This document shows, in pieces, positions 1 through 11,873 of a stretch of 64,000 nucleotides of DNA. The stretch is taken from assembly GCA_039707465.1 (NCBI GenBank), contig CM077648.1, forward strand, positions 73,365,619-73,429,618, in the 5' to 3' direction. The DNA is from Rhabdophis nuchalis (taxonomy: Eukaryota; Chordata; Lepidosauria; Squamata; Natricidae). The notes under the pieces are model-generated. The model was not told the DNA's origin. It worked only from the letters and a program-made list of their open reading frames with translations, and ran no database searches. The position numbers and the translations under genes are program-made. The stretch's first letter is position 1. Each line of letters opens with the position of its first letter.

Positions 1-207
1 TAATAATGTAAATTTAATTTTAATAGAGGGTTTTATAGTTTTAATCTTTGTAGCACAGTTATATTTATTTAATTCGGTTTTAAATTGTGGATTGTATTTA
101 TATGATGTGTATGCTGTTGTTTTTACTTTTTATCTTCTGTGCACCGCCCTGAGTCCCATTGTGGAGATGGGGGCGGTATAAAAAATTGAAAATTAAATTA
201 AATTAAA
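1..207 (+). mobile_element. L2-type LINE, 3' tail (cut by window edge)
   Basis: The segment has the layout seen at the 3' ends of the clear L2 copies in this window: a T-rich stretch, then a 'tgcaccgccctgag' block, a 'gggcggtata' block and a short AAATT repeat tail. No coding part is visible because the element starts before the window. Assignment rests on similarity to the tails near 12060-12145 and 15235-15290. Confidence 0.8.
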
Positions 208-901
208 TTAAATTTAAGATAATACTATACTTTTTTTTCCAACCTTTTTTCTTCTTATTCTTCAAAGAATAAATGTTGTGATTCAAGTAACAACCTTAGT
301 ACAAATATTTATCTGCACTGGAAATGAGAAAATTCTATTCATGATTTTCTGGAAGAGCAGACTTGCTGTGAGCCCAGGGCCACATAACTGAACCAACAGG
401 AAGAGGAACGGAAGGAAAAGGAAGGAAACAGGGATGTATCTGCACTTTTGCTTTATTTTTGCTCTGCTCTTCTTAAAATCATGTAAGATGGCTTACATTT
501 TATTTTCTACAGATGCGGAAGATTTTCTATAAATTTACCTTAACACAGTATAATATATTTTTTATGGCAACAAAAAGTTCAATCGCATTAGAGATACTAC
601 TGTTTAAATGATAAAAAGTAATATATTGTCATATTAACTGTCTTATGCCACCTTGACAAATAATAGATGAATTATCATGTGCATTTTTCTGTATTGGAAA
701 ATAAAGAGAAAGGTCAAAGATCAAAAGACAAATAGATTTTATGAATGAAAACATAGTATATGGATACTCAAAAGATGCTGGATGAGTCTGTCCTACCATT
801 CACAAGAGAGACAGCCAATTCTGCTTATCACTTATGGGCCAAAAATTGTTACTTATTAAATTATTATGTTCTATTATTATCTAATGCTAGGGGAGAGGTA
901 C
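208..901. other. No recognisable feature
   Basis: AT-rich sequence. I see no reading frame, repeat boundary or RNA gene that I can support. Confidence 0.5.
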
Positions 902-909
902 TTATAAAA

Positions 910-1033
910 CAGGGGTTCCCAAACTTGGCAACTTGAAGATTTGTGGATTTCAACTCCCAGAAGCTCTGCTGGCTGGAGAATTCTGGGAGTTGAAGTCCAC
1001 AAGTATTCAAGTTGCCAAGTTTGGGAACCCCTG
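910..1033. mobile_element. hAT-type hairpin MITE, family A (copy 1)
   Basis: A 124-bp near-palindrome that begins CAGGGGTTCCC and ends GGGAACCCCTG. It is flanked by a perfect 8-bp duplication TTATAAAA at 902-909 and 1034-1041. CAG-type termini with an 8-bp TSD are the hallmark of hAT transposons. There is no coding capacity, so a transposase was supplied in trans. Six more copies of the family lie in this window. Confidence 0.93.
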
Positions 1034-1220
1034 TTATAAAATGTTTACAATTCAGTTAAAATATGTTGTACATAAATTATGTTCTTGCATGGCCAGGTTG
1101 GTGTTAGAACGTCTTTGTGTTTCTTATCTCTGGCTGATACAAAATACTTGATTTTCTACACCAGAGATGGGGGTGGGGGGGATTCAGAATTGTTTGAGCA
1201 CCATTTGAATATTGGAAACA

Positions 1221-1275
1221 TGTTAATAATAATAATCTTTATTGTCATTGTACTAAAATTTCAATGAAATTGGTT
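1221..1275 (-). mobile_element. Rex1-like LINE 3' tail fragment
   Basis: Read on the minus strand this contains 'caatgacaataaag', the same terminal motif found at the end of the Rex1-like copy at 43.05 kb, followed by an ATT-repeat tail. Only the 3' end is present, as expected for a strongly 5'-truncated LINE. Confidence 0.55.
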
Positions 1276-1506
1276 GTTGTTGTTGGTGCTCTCACAAAAA
1301 TGGCTACCAGAAAACTTTCTGCTCACATGTTGACTTCTGCAAATATGACCAGTCACAAAACTCTCACTTATGAGCAAATTGATGACATTTCTTACTATTA
1401 CTTCCTCTAACTTTCTGTTTTTGTCATAGCTTGTATATAATTCCTAACAAAGCATGGGATGTCAGTCATATACTCTTTCTTTCTTAAGAATCTATAAAAG
1501 TTAAGG

Positions 1507-1852
1507 TAAAGGTTCCCCTCAAAAATATGTACTGGTTGTTTCCAACTCTGGGGGGCAGTGCTCATCTCTGTTTCAAAGCTGAAGAGCCAGTACTGTCCGA
1601 AGATGTCTCCATGGTCATGTGGCTGGCATGACTAAATGCCGAAGGTGCACGAAATGCTGTTACCTTCCCACCAAAGGTAGTCCCTATTTTTCTACTTGCA
1701 TTTGTACATGCTTTCGAACTGCTAGGTTGGCAGAAGCTGGGATAAGTAATGGGCGCTCACTCCGTTACACAGTGCTAGGAATTCGAACCACTGAACTGCT
1801 GACCTTCTGATCAACAAGCTCAGCATCTTAGCCACTGAGCCACCACGTCACT
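1507..1852 (-). mobile_element. Sauria-type tRNA-derived SINE
   Basis: On the minus strand the tRNA-like head starts near 1852, with a box A region (TGGCTAAGATGC) and a box B (GGTTCGAATTC, about 1779-1789). A roughly 250-bp body follows and ends in 'cctttacctt' at about 1507. This order and length match the Sauria SINE found throughout squamates, whose 3' end is thought to be recognised by RTE/Bov-B LINE machinery. The copy has no clean TSD and carries several substitutions in both boxes. It is transcribed, if at all, by RNA polymerase III and codes for nothing. Confidence 0.9.
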
Positions 1853-4775
1853 ATATCTATACAAATGGGTCAGATGCAGATATAGATGATACCACAGAAG
1901 ATGTTTTCCTTTGCTAATTTTCCATTTAAAAAAAATAGATGAGATAGTGGAAATTTAGGGTGGTTTTTGCAGTACATGAGTGGCCACTATCACCAGGTTT
2001 CCTACACTAGGCAGTCTCTAGTTATGTTTAGTTATAGATCTCTATGCTTCCAACCAAATCTGCCTGATTAGGTTACTATGGTGGGTAGCAGCTGGAGCCT
2101 GGAAGTCATCAGGTGGGATGGTAGCATAGTATCCAAAAGAAATCCATGTATAAAAGTCTCTGGACAAATTAAAGGGTGTGAACTGAAAAACTATTCCTGT
2201 CTTTCATCTTAGAGACCTTTAGCTATTCCTGTAAGTTGATATTAATGGACCGAAACCAGAGCTTCTGAAGGTTGCCTGCAGCTCTTCTCCTTCCTTGGAT
2301 ATCAAAGCAGTACAGTACCAGAGGAGGAAAAGCTGTGATACAGGAGACTTCTATTTTTAAAGCTTCATATCTTCCAGGTTCTATAAAAGAATCAAGGACA
2401 CTTTTAAGTTTATTTCAACAACACACACACACACACATACACACTACATGACTGTGTTGCAGCCCTTAGATTAGCTGTTACATCTATTTAAAAAGTCAGA
2501 ACCCCAGAATGGATTAGCATCCAATGCTACAAGACCCTGCAAAAAAGTTTAGCAGTGTGAAGCAGGGACAGTTTTGTCTCATTAAACCATGGAGGAAGGG
2601 GCTCAGTGAAATCTTAATAACCCGTTCATTGATTGTAGCTTGGTGAGTTAAAATGAATAATTGAATGGATTTGATTTTTTTTAAGTGTCAGATTTAGTAT
2701 TCATTCTGAAATTTCTCCCTCCCGCCAAAAAACCCTGAAGTAACAGAAGAATAAATGTTGTTGATGAAGACCCTGCATGGTTTCTGCATCGGAAAATCCT
2801 ACCTCCTCAATCTTTTGATACTCTTTGAGAATGCTATTGGTGAAAGTGATTCGATAATGACAATATATCTGGGCTCCAGAAAGCTTTAGGAAAAGCTTTT
2901 TATCTTGGTTTCTCCTGTCTTGTTTCCTGCAGTCAATTAAAATATTAACAGGCTAGAAAACATCATGCACAAATTATGTTATTTAGTTTCTTAATGAAAC
3001 ATCTGCAGGAAATAAACCAAGTTAAGAGAACATCAAGAATTCAACAGCTCCGTCCTGACCTATCTATATGCTTTACTATGGAAAGGCTTCTGAGATGTGG
3101 ATTAAAGGCGTGGGGCCTCTTCTGAGTGATAATGATCAAAAGAACAGTAAGGAAAGGAAGTAATTGGTTGGGTCTCATCACTAAAGAGAATTAACTGAGA
3201 CACCTGTCTCGCTCTACAAGATTTTGTATTGGGTCTGGAGCTCCAAAATACTTTGGAAGCAGGATTAAGCAGTGAATCCAGAACTATTTTATGCATTGCA
3301 AAGATGACCAAATTGACTGCTTTGATCAAAGAAAAAATACAATTATTTTTTGTTTCAAATTGAAAATGGTTTTTGGACTTTGTGCTTGAGGTAGAAAAAA
3401 AATAAAACTTTGATTTTGGGTTTTCATAGTGGTCAATGTAATCTTGTAAAGTTTACAGTCCCATTGACTATTTGAATAAAAATGCTTCATTCAAATTCCT
3501 TTTTGTAATTGTTGTCCAATCAGTTGCTTTAAGATTAAGGTTCAATGATGAAACAGCAACTTTAAGTGAAGAGGTTTTATAGTTCAATTCCCCACCATCG
3601 TTGGATAAGGAAAAATAAAACCCAAATGCCTGTCTGAAACTCCACAAAATGTCTGACAGCATAGAATTTTGATTAAGGGCCTAGCACAGGAAAACATTCA
3701 TTTATTCATTTGTTTGTTCATTACATTTATGTGTTGCCCACCTTGTCCAAATTTTCTGGTCTTTCTACTCTTAAACCAAGCAGTCCAGTACATATGAAAG
3801 TGATTTGCCCTGTAAGTGTAAATGTGGAAGGCATTTTTTAATTTATATCAGCAGCACAACTACCAGAGGTAAAAGTTTGCTAATTATTCTTCTCATGTTG
3901 CATAGAAGACATGAAGGCAATAGAACAAGTGGCAATAGCACATTTGACTAGGACAAGTGGCAAGCTATTATAAAGCAGAAGATTTATGGACAATAGCTAT
4001 TCCACAGACTTCATTTTAAAATAATAAAACATGTGATATGCTGTACAATAGAAATAAATCACCTTTATGTTCAACTGAAATTGAAAAGACAGATTGTATT
4101 TATTTGTATGAATAAATAAAAATGAATATGCAAACCCTAGATAAAAATATTCTGAATGTTAGTTCAAATTACAGATAAAATGAGACATTGGTTTTCTCAA
4201 ACATTTATGTGAAGGCTTCATATATAGCAGACTCTCTTGCATTAATGTTTGTCATTTGCATAACTGAGTAATGCTGTAATTTGCGTCATTTGTATGAGGG
4301 CCAGTGACATAAATTACAATGATGCCCCACTCTTTGATCCCAAGCCATTCTTAAATAATGCTGACTCCCATTCCCCATTACTCCATTAAAATAAAGTTTC
4401 AATGAGCTAATGAATTCATGCTCTACTGAAAATTTCCTATCCAATTTCAAAGCAAGATATAAATGCAGGATTTATATATTGGAAGAAATCAAAGAACTTC
4501 CAAAATTACAGCATGAGAAAAGAAGCTTGCTAACTAATCTTCTATTTTGTATTGATGTGTGTATATTCCGTGAACTAGCATAAAGGATTACTAATGAGAA
4601 ATATATCAACACAAGTATTTGTTTGACTATTTATTAAAATGTATCCAGAATTAACTATTTTTAGTGTGATCAAAAATGGTCTATTTTCAGGCCAAGTGGG
4701 AAAGAGTTGGATTAGAACAGGGGAACTGAGTTACAAACATAAAAATGTCATATCAGTGATATAGTAAAAAGTAAC
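1853..4775. other. No recognisable feature apart from a CA repeat
   Basis: About 2.9 kb of unassigned sequence. Short open frames on both strands look random, with no motif and no codon-level conservation that I can judge from one sequence. Confidence 0.45.
2419..2448. repeat. CA dinucleotide microsatellite
   Basis: A short, slightly interrupted (CA)n tract of about 12-14 units. Confidence 0.9.
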
Positions 4776-4853
4776 AAAGAATACCAGAATAACAGAATTA
4801 GAAGGACCTTGGAGAAGTTCTAATCCAACCTTCTACTCAAGCAGGAAACCCTA
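4776..4853 (-). mobile_element. CR1 3'-end fragment
   Basis: Reverse-complemented, this matches the CR1 3' UTR block seen at 58450-58535: a sequence around 'gcttgagcag', then 'ccttccaattct' and an ATTCT-like end. It is a very short 5'-truncated copy, typical of CR1. Confidence 0.75.
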
Positions 4854-5259
4854 AAGAGTTGTTTTATGTTTCATTATTTTAAGGTTCAGATTTTATAATG
4901 AGATACATTGTGTAATCACTGCCTCTAAATAAATCAATTGTTATCTTCTCATCCTGTTAACACCAGGAACAATAAATGTAGTCAAAATTAGCAGACTTCA
5001 TGTAGTACAAGAGATTAGGGCTGTTCTGACCTAGGCTTCACAACATCATGAAGCAGACTCCTTGTCCCTTTTTATTAAGCTAATGGGAATTCCTCTAATT
5101 CACATTCAGCAAAGTCTTTCAAGGGTGAATTTACAACCACAGACCTTATCAGGCTTGGAAAGCTGCCAGGCTGATATCTTTACAATACTGTACAAGAAAA
5201 TAATTGTCAAGGAGTCTCTGAGAGTCATGAACAAATCTTCATACTAATTAATTGAACAA

Positions 5260-5640
5260 ATTGTCTCCTGCAAACTCTACCTCCCTTTCGTTCCTCTTTA
5301 TTTCCTATGGGAGGGGCCATTCACCAGCCACCTGTGCCTTTACTCCCGAGTCGGCCCTTGTTCCTTAACTGTTCCCTTCTCCTGGCAGCTCTGCGCATGC
5401 ACACATCGGGAACAAGCTCCAGCTGTTCTTCTGCCTACTGATCTCTGATTCCAAAGGCAGCTGAAAACTGTTGGATGACTCTGGCCCCCTCTCTGCCTCT
5501 GACACAGAGCCCTCATCAGAGCCTTCCCCAGACTCAGGACTGGCCCATGTTCCTCCCCAACCTCCTCACTGTCTGAGTCTGCCACCAGCTCCACTGGTGG
5601 ACCCCAAGTGCATTCTTTTTCTTAGTATACTTCTAAACCA
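5260..5640. repeat. Possible unclassified interspersed repeat
   Basis: A GC-richer block in AT-rich surroundings. The minus strand has an 84-codon acidic frame (5594-5340) rich in Asp, Ser and Glu. Its style resembles the minus-strand frame at 49.08-49.36 kb, also acidic and Ser/Glu-rich. I cannot name a family or place boundaries. Confidence 0.25.
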
Positions 5641-7730
5641 GATACTTAGGCTTTCTATTGGAATGTAATTTCTTAATACACTTTTTTCTGATATTGAAAG
5701 ATAAGCATCAATTTTTAGAAATTCTTCTGTAAATGTCTTTATTGCTTTTATGTCTCTTTGCATGCTTATTCTGTTGCATATACCTATTCCTATAAGAACC
5801 ACACTAGGGAAAGCTGTAGCAATTTATTTTCATTATCTGTCTTAAAGATAGATGACTAAAACTCCTTAGCAAAATTAGTTTCTAACATTGGGGAAGCAAT
5901 GTTATTTAAAATTTCATTACAATAGAGCAGTTAATAGGCAAGTATTGTCATTCTTTAAATGTATGTTACATCAATTATATAGAAAGTCATCAGATGAAAA
6001 TTTTACAAATTCATAATGGATCAAGTTTAGGAGTTGGATTCTAAGTATTATTTCAATTAAGCTGACATTGAAAACTAAAGTAAATTTGCTTGGAAATAAA
6101 TATAATAGATTTCAGTGAAAAACTTTAAAATATTTTTAGTTTAAATTTTATTGACATGTTTGGCAAACTGAAAAAATAGAGGTTATTGTAGTCTAGTGAT
6201 TCCACATATTTTAATGTACTGTTATTTTGTTTAGTATTTCTATTGCAGAGCAGTAAATTGCAATTCTGCATGAGATCACATTCCTGTCCAATTTTACATT
6301 TCAATGGACATAGAAACCCATTAAGCAGAACTAAGACTATTGCTATACTTTCGCATAATAAGTTGAAAGCCAAAAATGACTTCAAAATAATTAATCTAAA
6401 ACTCAATAGAAGCTACAAAAATAGCAGTATAAAACCTCCTTACTGAATCCCCCAAATTCAACAACAGATTCAACACAGGGACGTACAGGATATTGTCATT
6501 TTTTTGCTGTCTCTTAATTAAATACTGATTCCTTTGTTATATTTATATACCTACCCATAAACATACATCTGAACAAATACAATAGCTCTGAAAAAAATTA
6601 TTAATCCATCCATATGGGCTGAACATAATGATGGTTGAAGAATTATGTAGAATTGCAACTGTAAAGCCTACTCAGAAACATAGTACAATGCCTTCTCTTG
6701 CTGCTGTTGAGCTAATTGTCCCTTTTCTTTACCATTCCAAGATGCAAGATAAAAGTAAACAATGCATCCAGTCTATCCCAAAAAAAATGCATGGTGTTCT
6801 GTCTCTTCTGGTAGTAAAACTCTCAGCAGTCTTCCTCTGGACCAGTATTTCATCAAGATGTGAATGTAACCTTTGCTTTAGTGGCAGTGGAAGGAGCGGT
6901 AAGAAAGCAACAGCAGTCACCAATCTGGAAACGAAGGGAAGAAAAGAGAAAAAGTTAAACTCTCTTTTTAAAATGGGGTCCAATTAATTGGGAATATTGT
7001 AATCATATGTAATTTACTGAATCAACAAATTTGTTATTACATTATAAAAACTGATTAAATTGTATAGCACTTCATTGTGCTACTGTACAGACCTAGTTCT
7101 CTTGTGTATACAATGAAAATATAAATGATGTCCATGATTTTGATGTGACTTCGCATGGACATCCAAATACATATACTAGAAGCAGGAATTATCTGTTTTC
7201 TTTATCACGTACAAATTCTCTGGCAAGCCCACGTTTATCAATATATGACTAAAACTCTGATTCCTGCAACCTTTAATTGGGCAAAATGGTTTACCATAGG
7301 GCAAAGCATTTTGAAGCAAGTTATTCAAGTGGGCTAACTTACAGAATATGTCTAAAACCCAGGAGCCAGGACTCCTGTGGAATTGCAATTTGGCAAATTT
7401 TATAAAACATTTTATGACATAAACACTATCATAAATCAGCATATGATGTGATTCAAATTGTCACAAAACTTTTCCTGTGCTGATGTCTGGCTGGGTTACA
7501 CAGTTCAACATGGGCTACTTTCAAGGCAGATATAGAATGTATCCCAGCTTTTCCTGGGAAGGCAATATATTAGAAGCTCGGTCATTGTTGAAGGCATTGA
7601 GGAGTCTGGTAAGGAAACATCTCTGAAAGGATGACCTAAGAGGTCACGGGTTGTCTAGTAATATTTTTAAAATTGCTCTAGAAATACCTCTTCCAGGGAA
7701 ATTGTAATTGACCTAGCAATGATTCTAGAA
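5641..7730. other. No recognisable feature
   Basis: About 2.1 kb without a gene, element terminus or RNA that I can support. The frame at 6628-6987 shows no known motif and its coding status is doubtful. Confidence 0.45.
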
Positions 7731-8030
7731 CAGAGGTATCAAACTCACAGACTGGGAGCCAGATCTGGCCCATGGGGTGCTTGGATCTGGCCCACAGGGC
7801 CATCCTGGAAACAGCAATGTTTTGGCTTGCGGTGCTTCTGCAAGCGAAAACGGAGCTTGGGAGGGCGGCATACGCCCCCCCCCCCCGAAGCTTATTTTCA
7901 ATGGCAGAGGGTTGCAGGAGGTCATCACAGCTGGAAACAGAGCTTGTGAGAGCCATGCACAGCTCGTCAAGCTCCGTTTTTGCTGGCAGAGGGTTGCAGG
8001 AGGCCATCGCAGCTTAAATGGATCCCAGGA
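7731..8030. mobile_element. hAT-like MITE, family D, with internal repeats; one end unclear
   Basis: Starts CAGAGGTATCAAACTC, matching the termini at 30456 and 16546. The interior contains a C12 run and two copies of a block beginning 'ggcagagggttgcaggagg' (7902 and 7985, period 83 bp). The right terminus is missing, and the sequence passes directly into a CR1 that has itself lost its 3' end. A rearrangement at about 8030 probably removed both ends. Confidence 0.55.
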
Positions 8031-9454
8031 GGTCTAGCTATCAAAAGTTTGATGGAGTGCCCCCTAGTTTTAGTGTTGTGCGATAGGGAAAACAGTTTTT
8101 CCTTTTCTACTTTGTCCACACCATGCATGGTTTTATAGACTTCAATCAGGTCACCTCTCAGGCACCGTCGTTCTAGAGTGAAGAGGCCCAGCCATTGCAG
8201 CCTCAGATGGTAAGAAAGGTGTTCCAGCCCCCTAATCATTCTGGTTACCCTCCTCTGCACCTTTTCCATTTCCATAATATCCTTCTGAAGGCATGGTGAC
8301 CAGAACTGTACACAATACTCCAGATGGGACTTCACCATAGATTTATAAAGAGGCAAAATGACACTTGCTGACTTATTTTCTATACCCTTCCTAATGATCC
8401 CTAGCAATGAGTTTGCTTTTTTCACTGCTGCGGCACACTGGGTTGACACCTTCATTGAGCTGTCCACCAGGACACCAAGGTCCCTTTCCTGGTTAGTTGC
8501 AAGGAGTTCAGACCCCATCAGTTTATAGATGTAGTTGGGGTTTTTGGCCCCAACGTGCATCACTCTGCACTTACTAATGTTGAAGCTCATTTGCCACTGG
8601 GTTGCCCACTCCCCCAGTGTCAAGAGATCCCTCTGGAACTCCTCACACTCTCTCTCAGTTTTTACTACCCTGTATAATTTAGTGTCGTTGGCGAATTTGG
8701 CTACCTTGCTGTTTACTCCTACTTCTAGATCATTTATGAAAAGGTTGAAGAGCAGGGATCCCAGTACTGAACCTTGGGGGACCCCACTATTTACCTCCCT
8801 CCACTTGGAGAAGTGTCCATTTAATGCTACTCTCTGTTTCCTGTCCCTTAGTCAGTTGCTAATCCAGGACAAGGCCTGTCCCTTTATTCCATGGCTAGCA
8901 AGTTTATTTAAGAGTCTTTGGTGCGGGACCTTGTCAAAGGCCTTCTGAAAGTCCAGATAAACAATGTCAACTGGATCTCCCATGCCCACGTGCTTGTTGA
9001 CACTCTCAAAAAATTACAGCAGATTAGTGAGGCATGATTTGCCCTTGCAAAAGCCATGTTGGCTCTCCTTCAGCAGTGCCTTCTCTTCTACATGCCTATT
9101 AATTTTATCCTTTAAGATGGTTTCCATCACTTTACCTGGGACACTTGTCAAGCTGACCGGTCGGTAATTTCCTGGATCACCTCTGGATCCTTTTTTGAAG
9201 ATAGGTGTTATATTTGCTACCTTCCAGGCATCCGGCACAAGGCCTGATTTGAGGGAAAAATTGTATATTTTGGCAAGGACATCAGCAATTTCATCTTTAA
9301 GTTCCTTGAGAACTCGTGGATGGATGCCATCTGGTCCTTGTGATTTGTTAGTGTTTAGTTTAACAAGACATGCAAGGACCTCCTCCCTGGTTATTTCTAT
9401 CTGGGTTAATTCCTCAGTTTCCCTCCCTACGAAGATAGGCTCTGTTTTGGGCAT
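8031..9454 (-). pseudogene. CR1 ORF2 reverse transcriptase fragment
   Basis: A single frame covers the RT finger and palm: SQGPDGIHPRVLKEL (early RT block), NYRPVSLTSVPGKVME, QHGFCKGKSCLTNLL, motif A VDIVYLDFQKAFDKVPH, motif B GVPQGSVLGSLLFN and motif C. It continues through the CR1 thumb and C-terminal region (LGVLVDSSMKVSTQC, LYKSMVKSHLEYCVQFW). It is broken by an in-frame TAA near 9012 and a TGA near 8850. The active-site box reads FAND instead of FADD (8684-8695), which removes one of the two adjacent metal-binding aspartates. The protein once copied CR1 RNA at the target site. Confidence 0.93.
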
Positions 9455-9457
9455 ATC
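8031..9457 (-). mobile_element. CR1 LINE, RT part (copy 1), truncated at both ends
   Basis: The protein-coding remnant runs from just before the RT core to the ORF2 C-terminal region. Copy 2 (25.08-30.09 kb) continues about 370 bp further toward the 3' end. Here the similarity stops at about 8030, in 'aggtctagctatc'. LINEs are normally truncated at the 5' end only, so the missing 3' end implies a later deletion or replacement. The 5' limit near 9457 is an ordinary truncation. Confidence 0.92.
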
Positions 9458-9670
9458 AGTTCACACACGTTCATATTAAATGATAATATTCATTTCATGT
9501 TACCTACAAACTCTGTTAATTGCAGATGTACTGATTAGAGTGGCACATAAATCCTAGTTCTGAATAATAAAGAAGTATTTCCATGTGATCTTATATTTAT
9601 TTCAAAAGAGTTTACAATCCACTACAGATCATGAAAGGAAGTTGCTAGGTCCTCAGACTTACTATCAAGC

Positions 9671-10366
9671 CCAGCAGAACTCCTTATGGGACGGCGTTTC
9701 AGGACTTTACTAGATCGTTTGCACCCCTCATATGAATCGGATACTCCTATAGGGGATGGGGCTTGCATTAGGAATTTTGCCCCCAGGGACTGGGTATTTG
9801 CACAGAATTTCGGAGGGGATCCTAAATGGGTCGCTGGACATATTTTCCATGTAACCGGGCCCTGCTCTTACAGGGTCCTGTTAGAGGACGGTCGGCAGTG
9901 GCGGCGCCATATGGACCAGCTGCGCCGCCACAAGTTGCCAGTGGGTGATGAGTGCAAGGCGCAACCACAACAACAACAGTCAGCCACGTTCGACAACATA
10001 CCCCCGGTCACCAGCCAGCCGGAAAGCCCAAGTTCACCCTGCCCACAACTGTCATGTCCGGAGGCGATCTCAGCGGATGAAGTACCTGTTGCTCCTGATT
10101 GTCCAGCATTGGAGGCAGCCCATGATCCACCCGATGCATCACCATCAACCAAAGAGGCGGGGGAAGAATATTCATCTCCTACGGTGGCCGAGCAGACACC
10201 ACGGCGTTCAGGTCGGATCCGCCGTAGACCCGCCCATTTGCGAGACTACATCTGCGCAATCCAGGGGGAAGGGGTGCTAAGTCCTCAGACTTACTATCAA
10301 GCACTCCCATTGGCTAAAGGTCACACTCAGTTTGGGCGGGAGAATTACAGGTTCTCTATTGGTTAA
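9671..10366 (+). pseudogene. Gypsy integrase C-terminal region
   Basis: In frame from PAELLMGRRFRTLLDRLHP, the usual end of the Gypsy integrase core region. A small beta-rich C-terminal domain follows (RDWVFAQNF, GPCSYRVLLEDGRQWRRHM DQLRRH, about residues 30-85), then a Pro/Gln/Ser-rich linker and a basic tail (RRSGRIRRRPAHLRDYI). The frame crosses the polypurine tract and ends 92 bases into the LTR. The catalytic DDE core is not present, so the fragment is inactive. The frame that remains has no internal stop, suggesting modest age. Confidence 0.9.
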
Positions 10367-10499
10367 TTGTCTGACAGCTGACTCTATATAAGAGCTGTCA
10401 GATGGGTGGTTCTTTGTTACAGTTTGGTTCAGTTCGTATTAAACAGTTTGAAGCAGCTCCCTGCCTCTGTGTTTTTACCTCAGAGAACAGTCTTGAGCA
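10275..10499 (+). repeat. 3' LTR of the deleted Gypsy element
   Basis: A 225-bp LTR beginning TGCTAAG and ending GAGCA, directly preceded by the purine run agggggaagggg. It contains two inverted CCAAT motifs (near 10308 and 10357) and a TATA box at 10385-10391. It has the same length as the solo LTR at 28770-28994 and differs from it at 7 of 225 positions by hand count. Confidence 0.95.
10370..10402 (+). promoter_or_regulatory. LTR promoter: TATA box inside an inverted repeat
   Basis: TATATAAG sits in the 13-bp spacer of a perfect 10-bp inverted repeat, tctgacagct (10370-10379) and agctgtcaga (10393-10402). The arms hold TGACAG/CTGTCA, the core bound by TALE homeodomain proteins such as MEIS and TGIF. 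Binding is inference. The LTR of an unrelated-looking Gypsy at 46910-46941 has the same design. Confidence 0.7.
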
Positions 10500-10504
10500 G
10501 AAGT

Positions 10505-11873
10505 CACATGATCACCACTCAGTTCTTCTCCTTGGGGAAGGTCAAGGGGGTGGTGATGATGGAAGTGGCAGCGCATCACAAGCTCCACCCCTTTTATATG
10601 TTTATCATGACATCACACACATGTATGAAAAGGGTAGAATTTGCAGCAGGGCTTCTGATAAGGGCTTCTTTCGTCATTTTGATTATAGCAATGCAACCTG
10701 CAAATATATCTGGTTCATGTGTCTATTTTACCATGACTGCTCTTACAATAGTCGTTTTACTCATTTATTAAACAATTTTTTTCCTGGGTGAGTTTCAAAG
10801 ACAAATGATTGCTCCTTTGAGTAATTATAGATGACAAAATCTGATCTCAAATTATTGAATCAGCTAAGGCAAACCAGGAACACGGGTCATCCCAAGATAA
10901 TATCACCTGTTCACTGGGGAAGGCTTTAAAATAATTTGTCTCATGTGTTTAAAATTTCTCCATTTCTTTTTTTTTTTTTACAAAACGAAGTATAATTATC
11001 TGAGTGAATTCAATTCTTGTTACTTTAGTATATTAAACTGAATAGTTCATAAACAGTTTTTAGGATTAAGATTACATCTTCAATAAATAATGTAGTATAC
11101 ATCTCAAAGTAATATATGTACACATCAGCTATATGCTGTATTTTAAAGTGAGAATATTTAACTAGAACTATCTCACCAAAGTCATAAAATGAACCCAGAA
11201 AGTTAAGCAATGCAAAAGCAATTCAGAAACCTATCAGATCAGCCCAATCTTCCTTGGACAGCCTGTCTCCAGCCTTGGGTAATCCACAGGCATAGCTAGA
11301 TCAATAACATAAAAAGTAGCAATTACACCTTATAGTAGGCCCACCCTTAAAAAGAATAGTTGAGACAAAATGTTGCAAACCAATTAGCTGGTTAAAATTC
11401 TATATAGTGGCTTTATACTGGAACTCCTTCGCAGCCCAGTCCCAGAAGGCTGGTGTGTTGTTCTATGGGGTGCTGAGTGTTGTAACATAATTTTTAATGA
11501 TAACATAATTTCTTAAGAGAACTTCAAAAAAATGAAAGCTATAAGTCTACCTAAGTATGCAGATCCTCCTGCTGTCAGCGTTCCAAATATCATCCAGAAT
11601 TAAATCAGAGTCTAAGGCAGAGCTTTCCTTAAAGTTCCAATTTAATAAGAGAGACATGTTGGCACAAACTGTGGAATCCCAAAACTAAAAGCTTCCCGGA
11701 GTTCCCACCCAGTTGAAAGTTCATGATTTTGTCCCCATACCCATAAATCTGTCACATGGTCCAATCTGCCTCTGCCACGCTAGCATCTCCACCCTGGTGG
11801 TTCCGGTCAGGTGCAGAGGTGCGGAGACAAAAGATGACCTTGGGCTTCTAGAAAGGAAGGTTTTATGAATTAC
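10505..11873. other. No firm feature; possible old repeat at 11580-11870
   Basis: Mostly unassigned. The right part resembles the terminal region of a retroelement: read on the minus strand it has a 'cttattaaattgg' 3'-end-like block and moderately GC-rich upstream sequence. No boundary or TSD could be set. Confidence 0.3.

Larger units (their letters stand above)
9643..10499 (+). mobile_element. Ty3/Gypsy LTR element, internally deleted, TSD intact
   Basis: The element has a 27-bp stub of a 5' LTR (9643-9669), the end of pol, a polypurine tract (10261-10274) and a full 3' LTR. A 5-bp duplication GAAGT flanks it at 9638-9642 and 10500-10504. The stub matches the first 27 bases of the 3' LTR with one difference. 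The rest of the 5' LTR, the primer site, gag, protease, RT and RNase H are missing. The junction falls in 'caagcc', with a possible AGC microhomology. Because both TSDs survive, the loss is internal. Confidence 0.93.

Noticed and set aside
1486..1870. TSD for the first Sauria SINE (atctata on both sides)
   Set aside because: The matching 7-mers are not flush with the element ends.
6628..6987. 119-codon plus-strand frame
   Set aside because: No motif, overlaps an opposite frame of similar length, and composition is like its surroundings.
10402..10791. Frames of 121-129 codons across the Gypsy LTR end
   Set aside because: They start inside the LTR and run into flanking DNA, so they are fortuitous.
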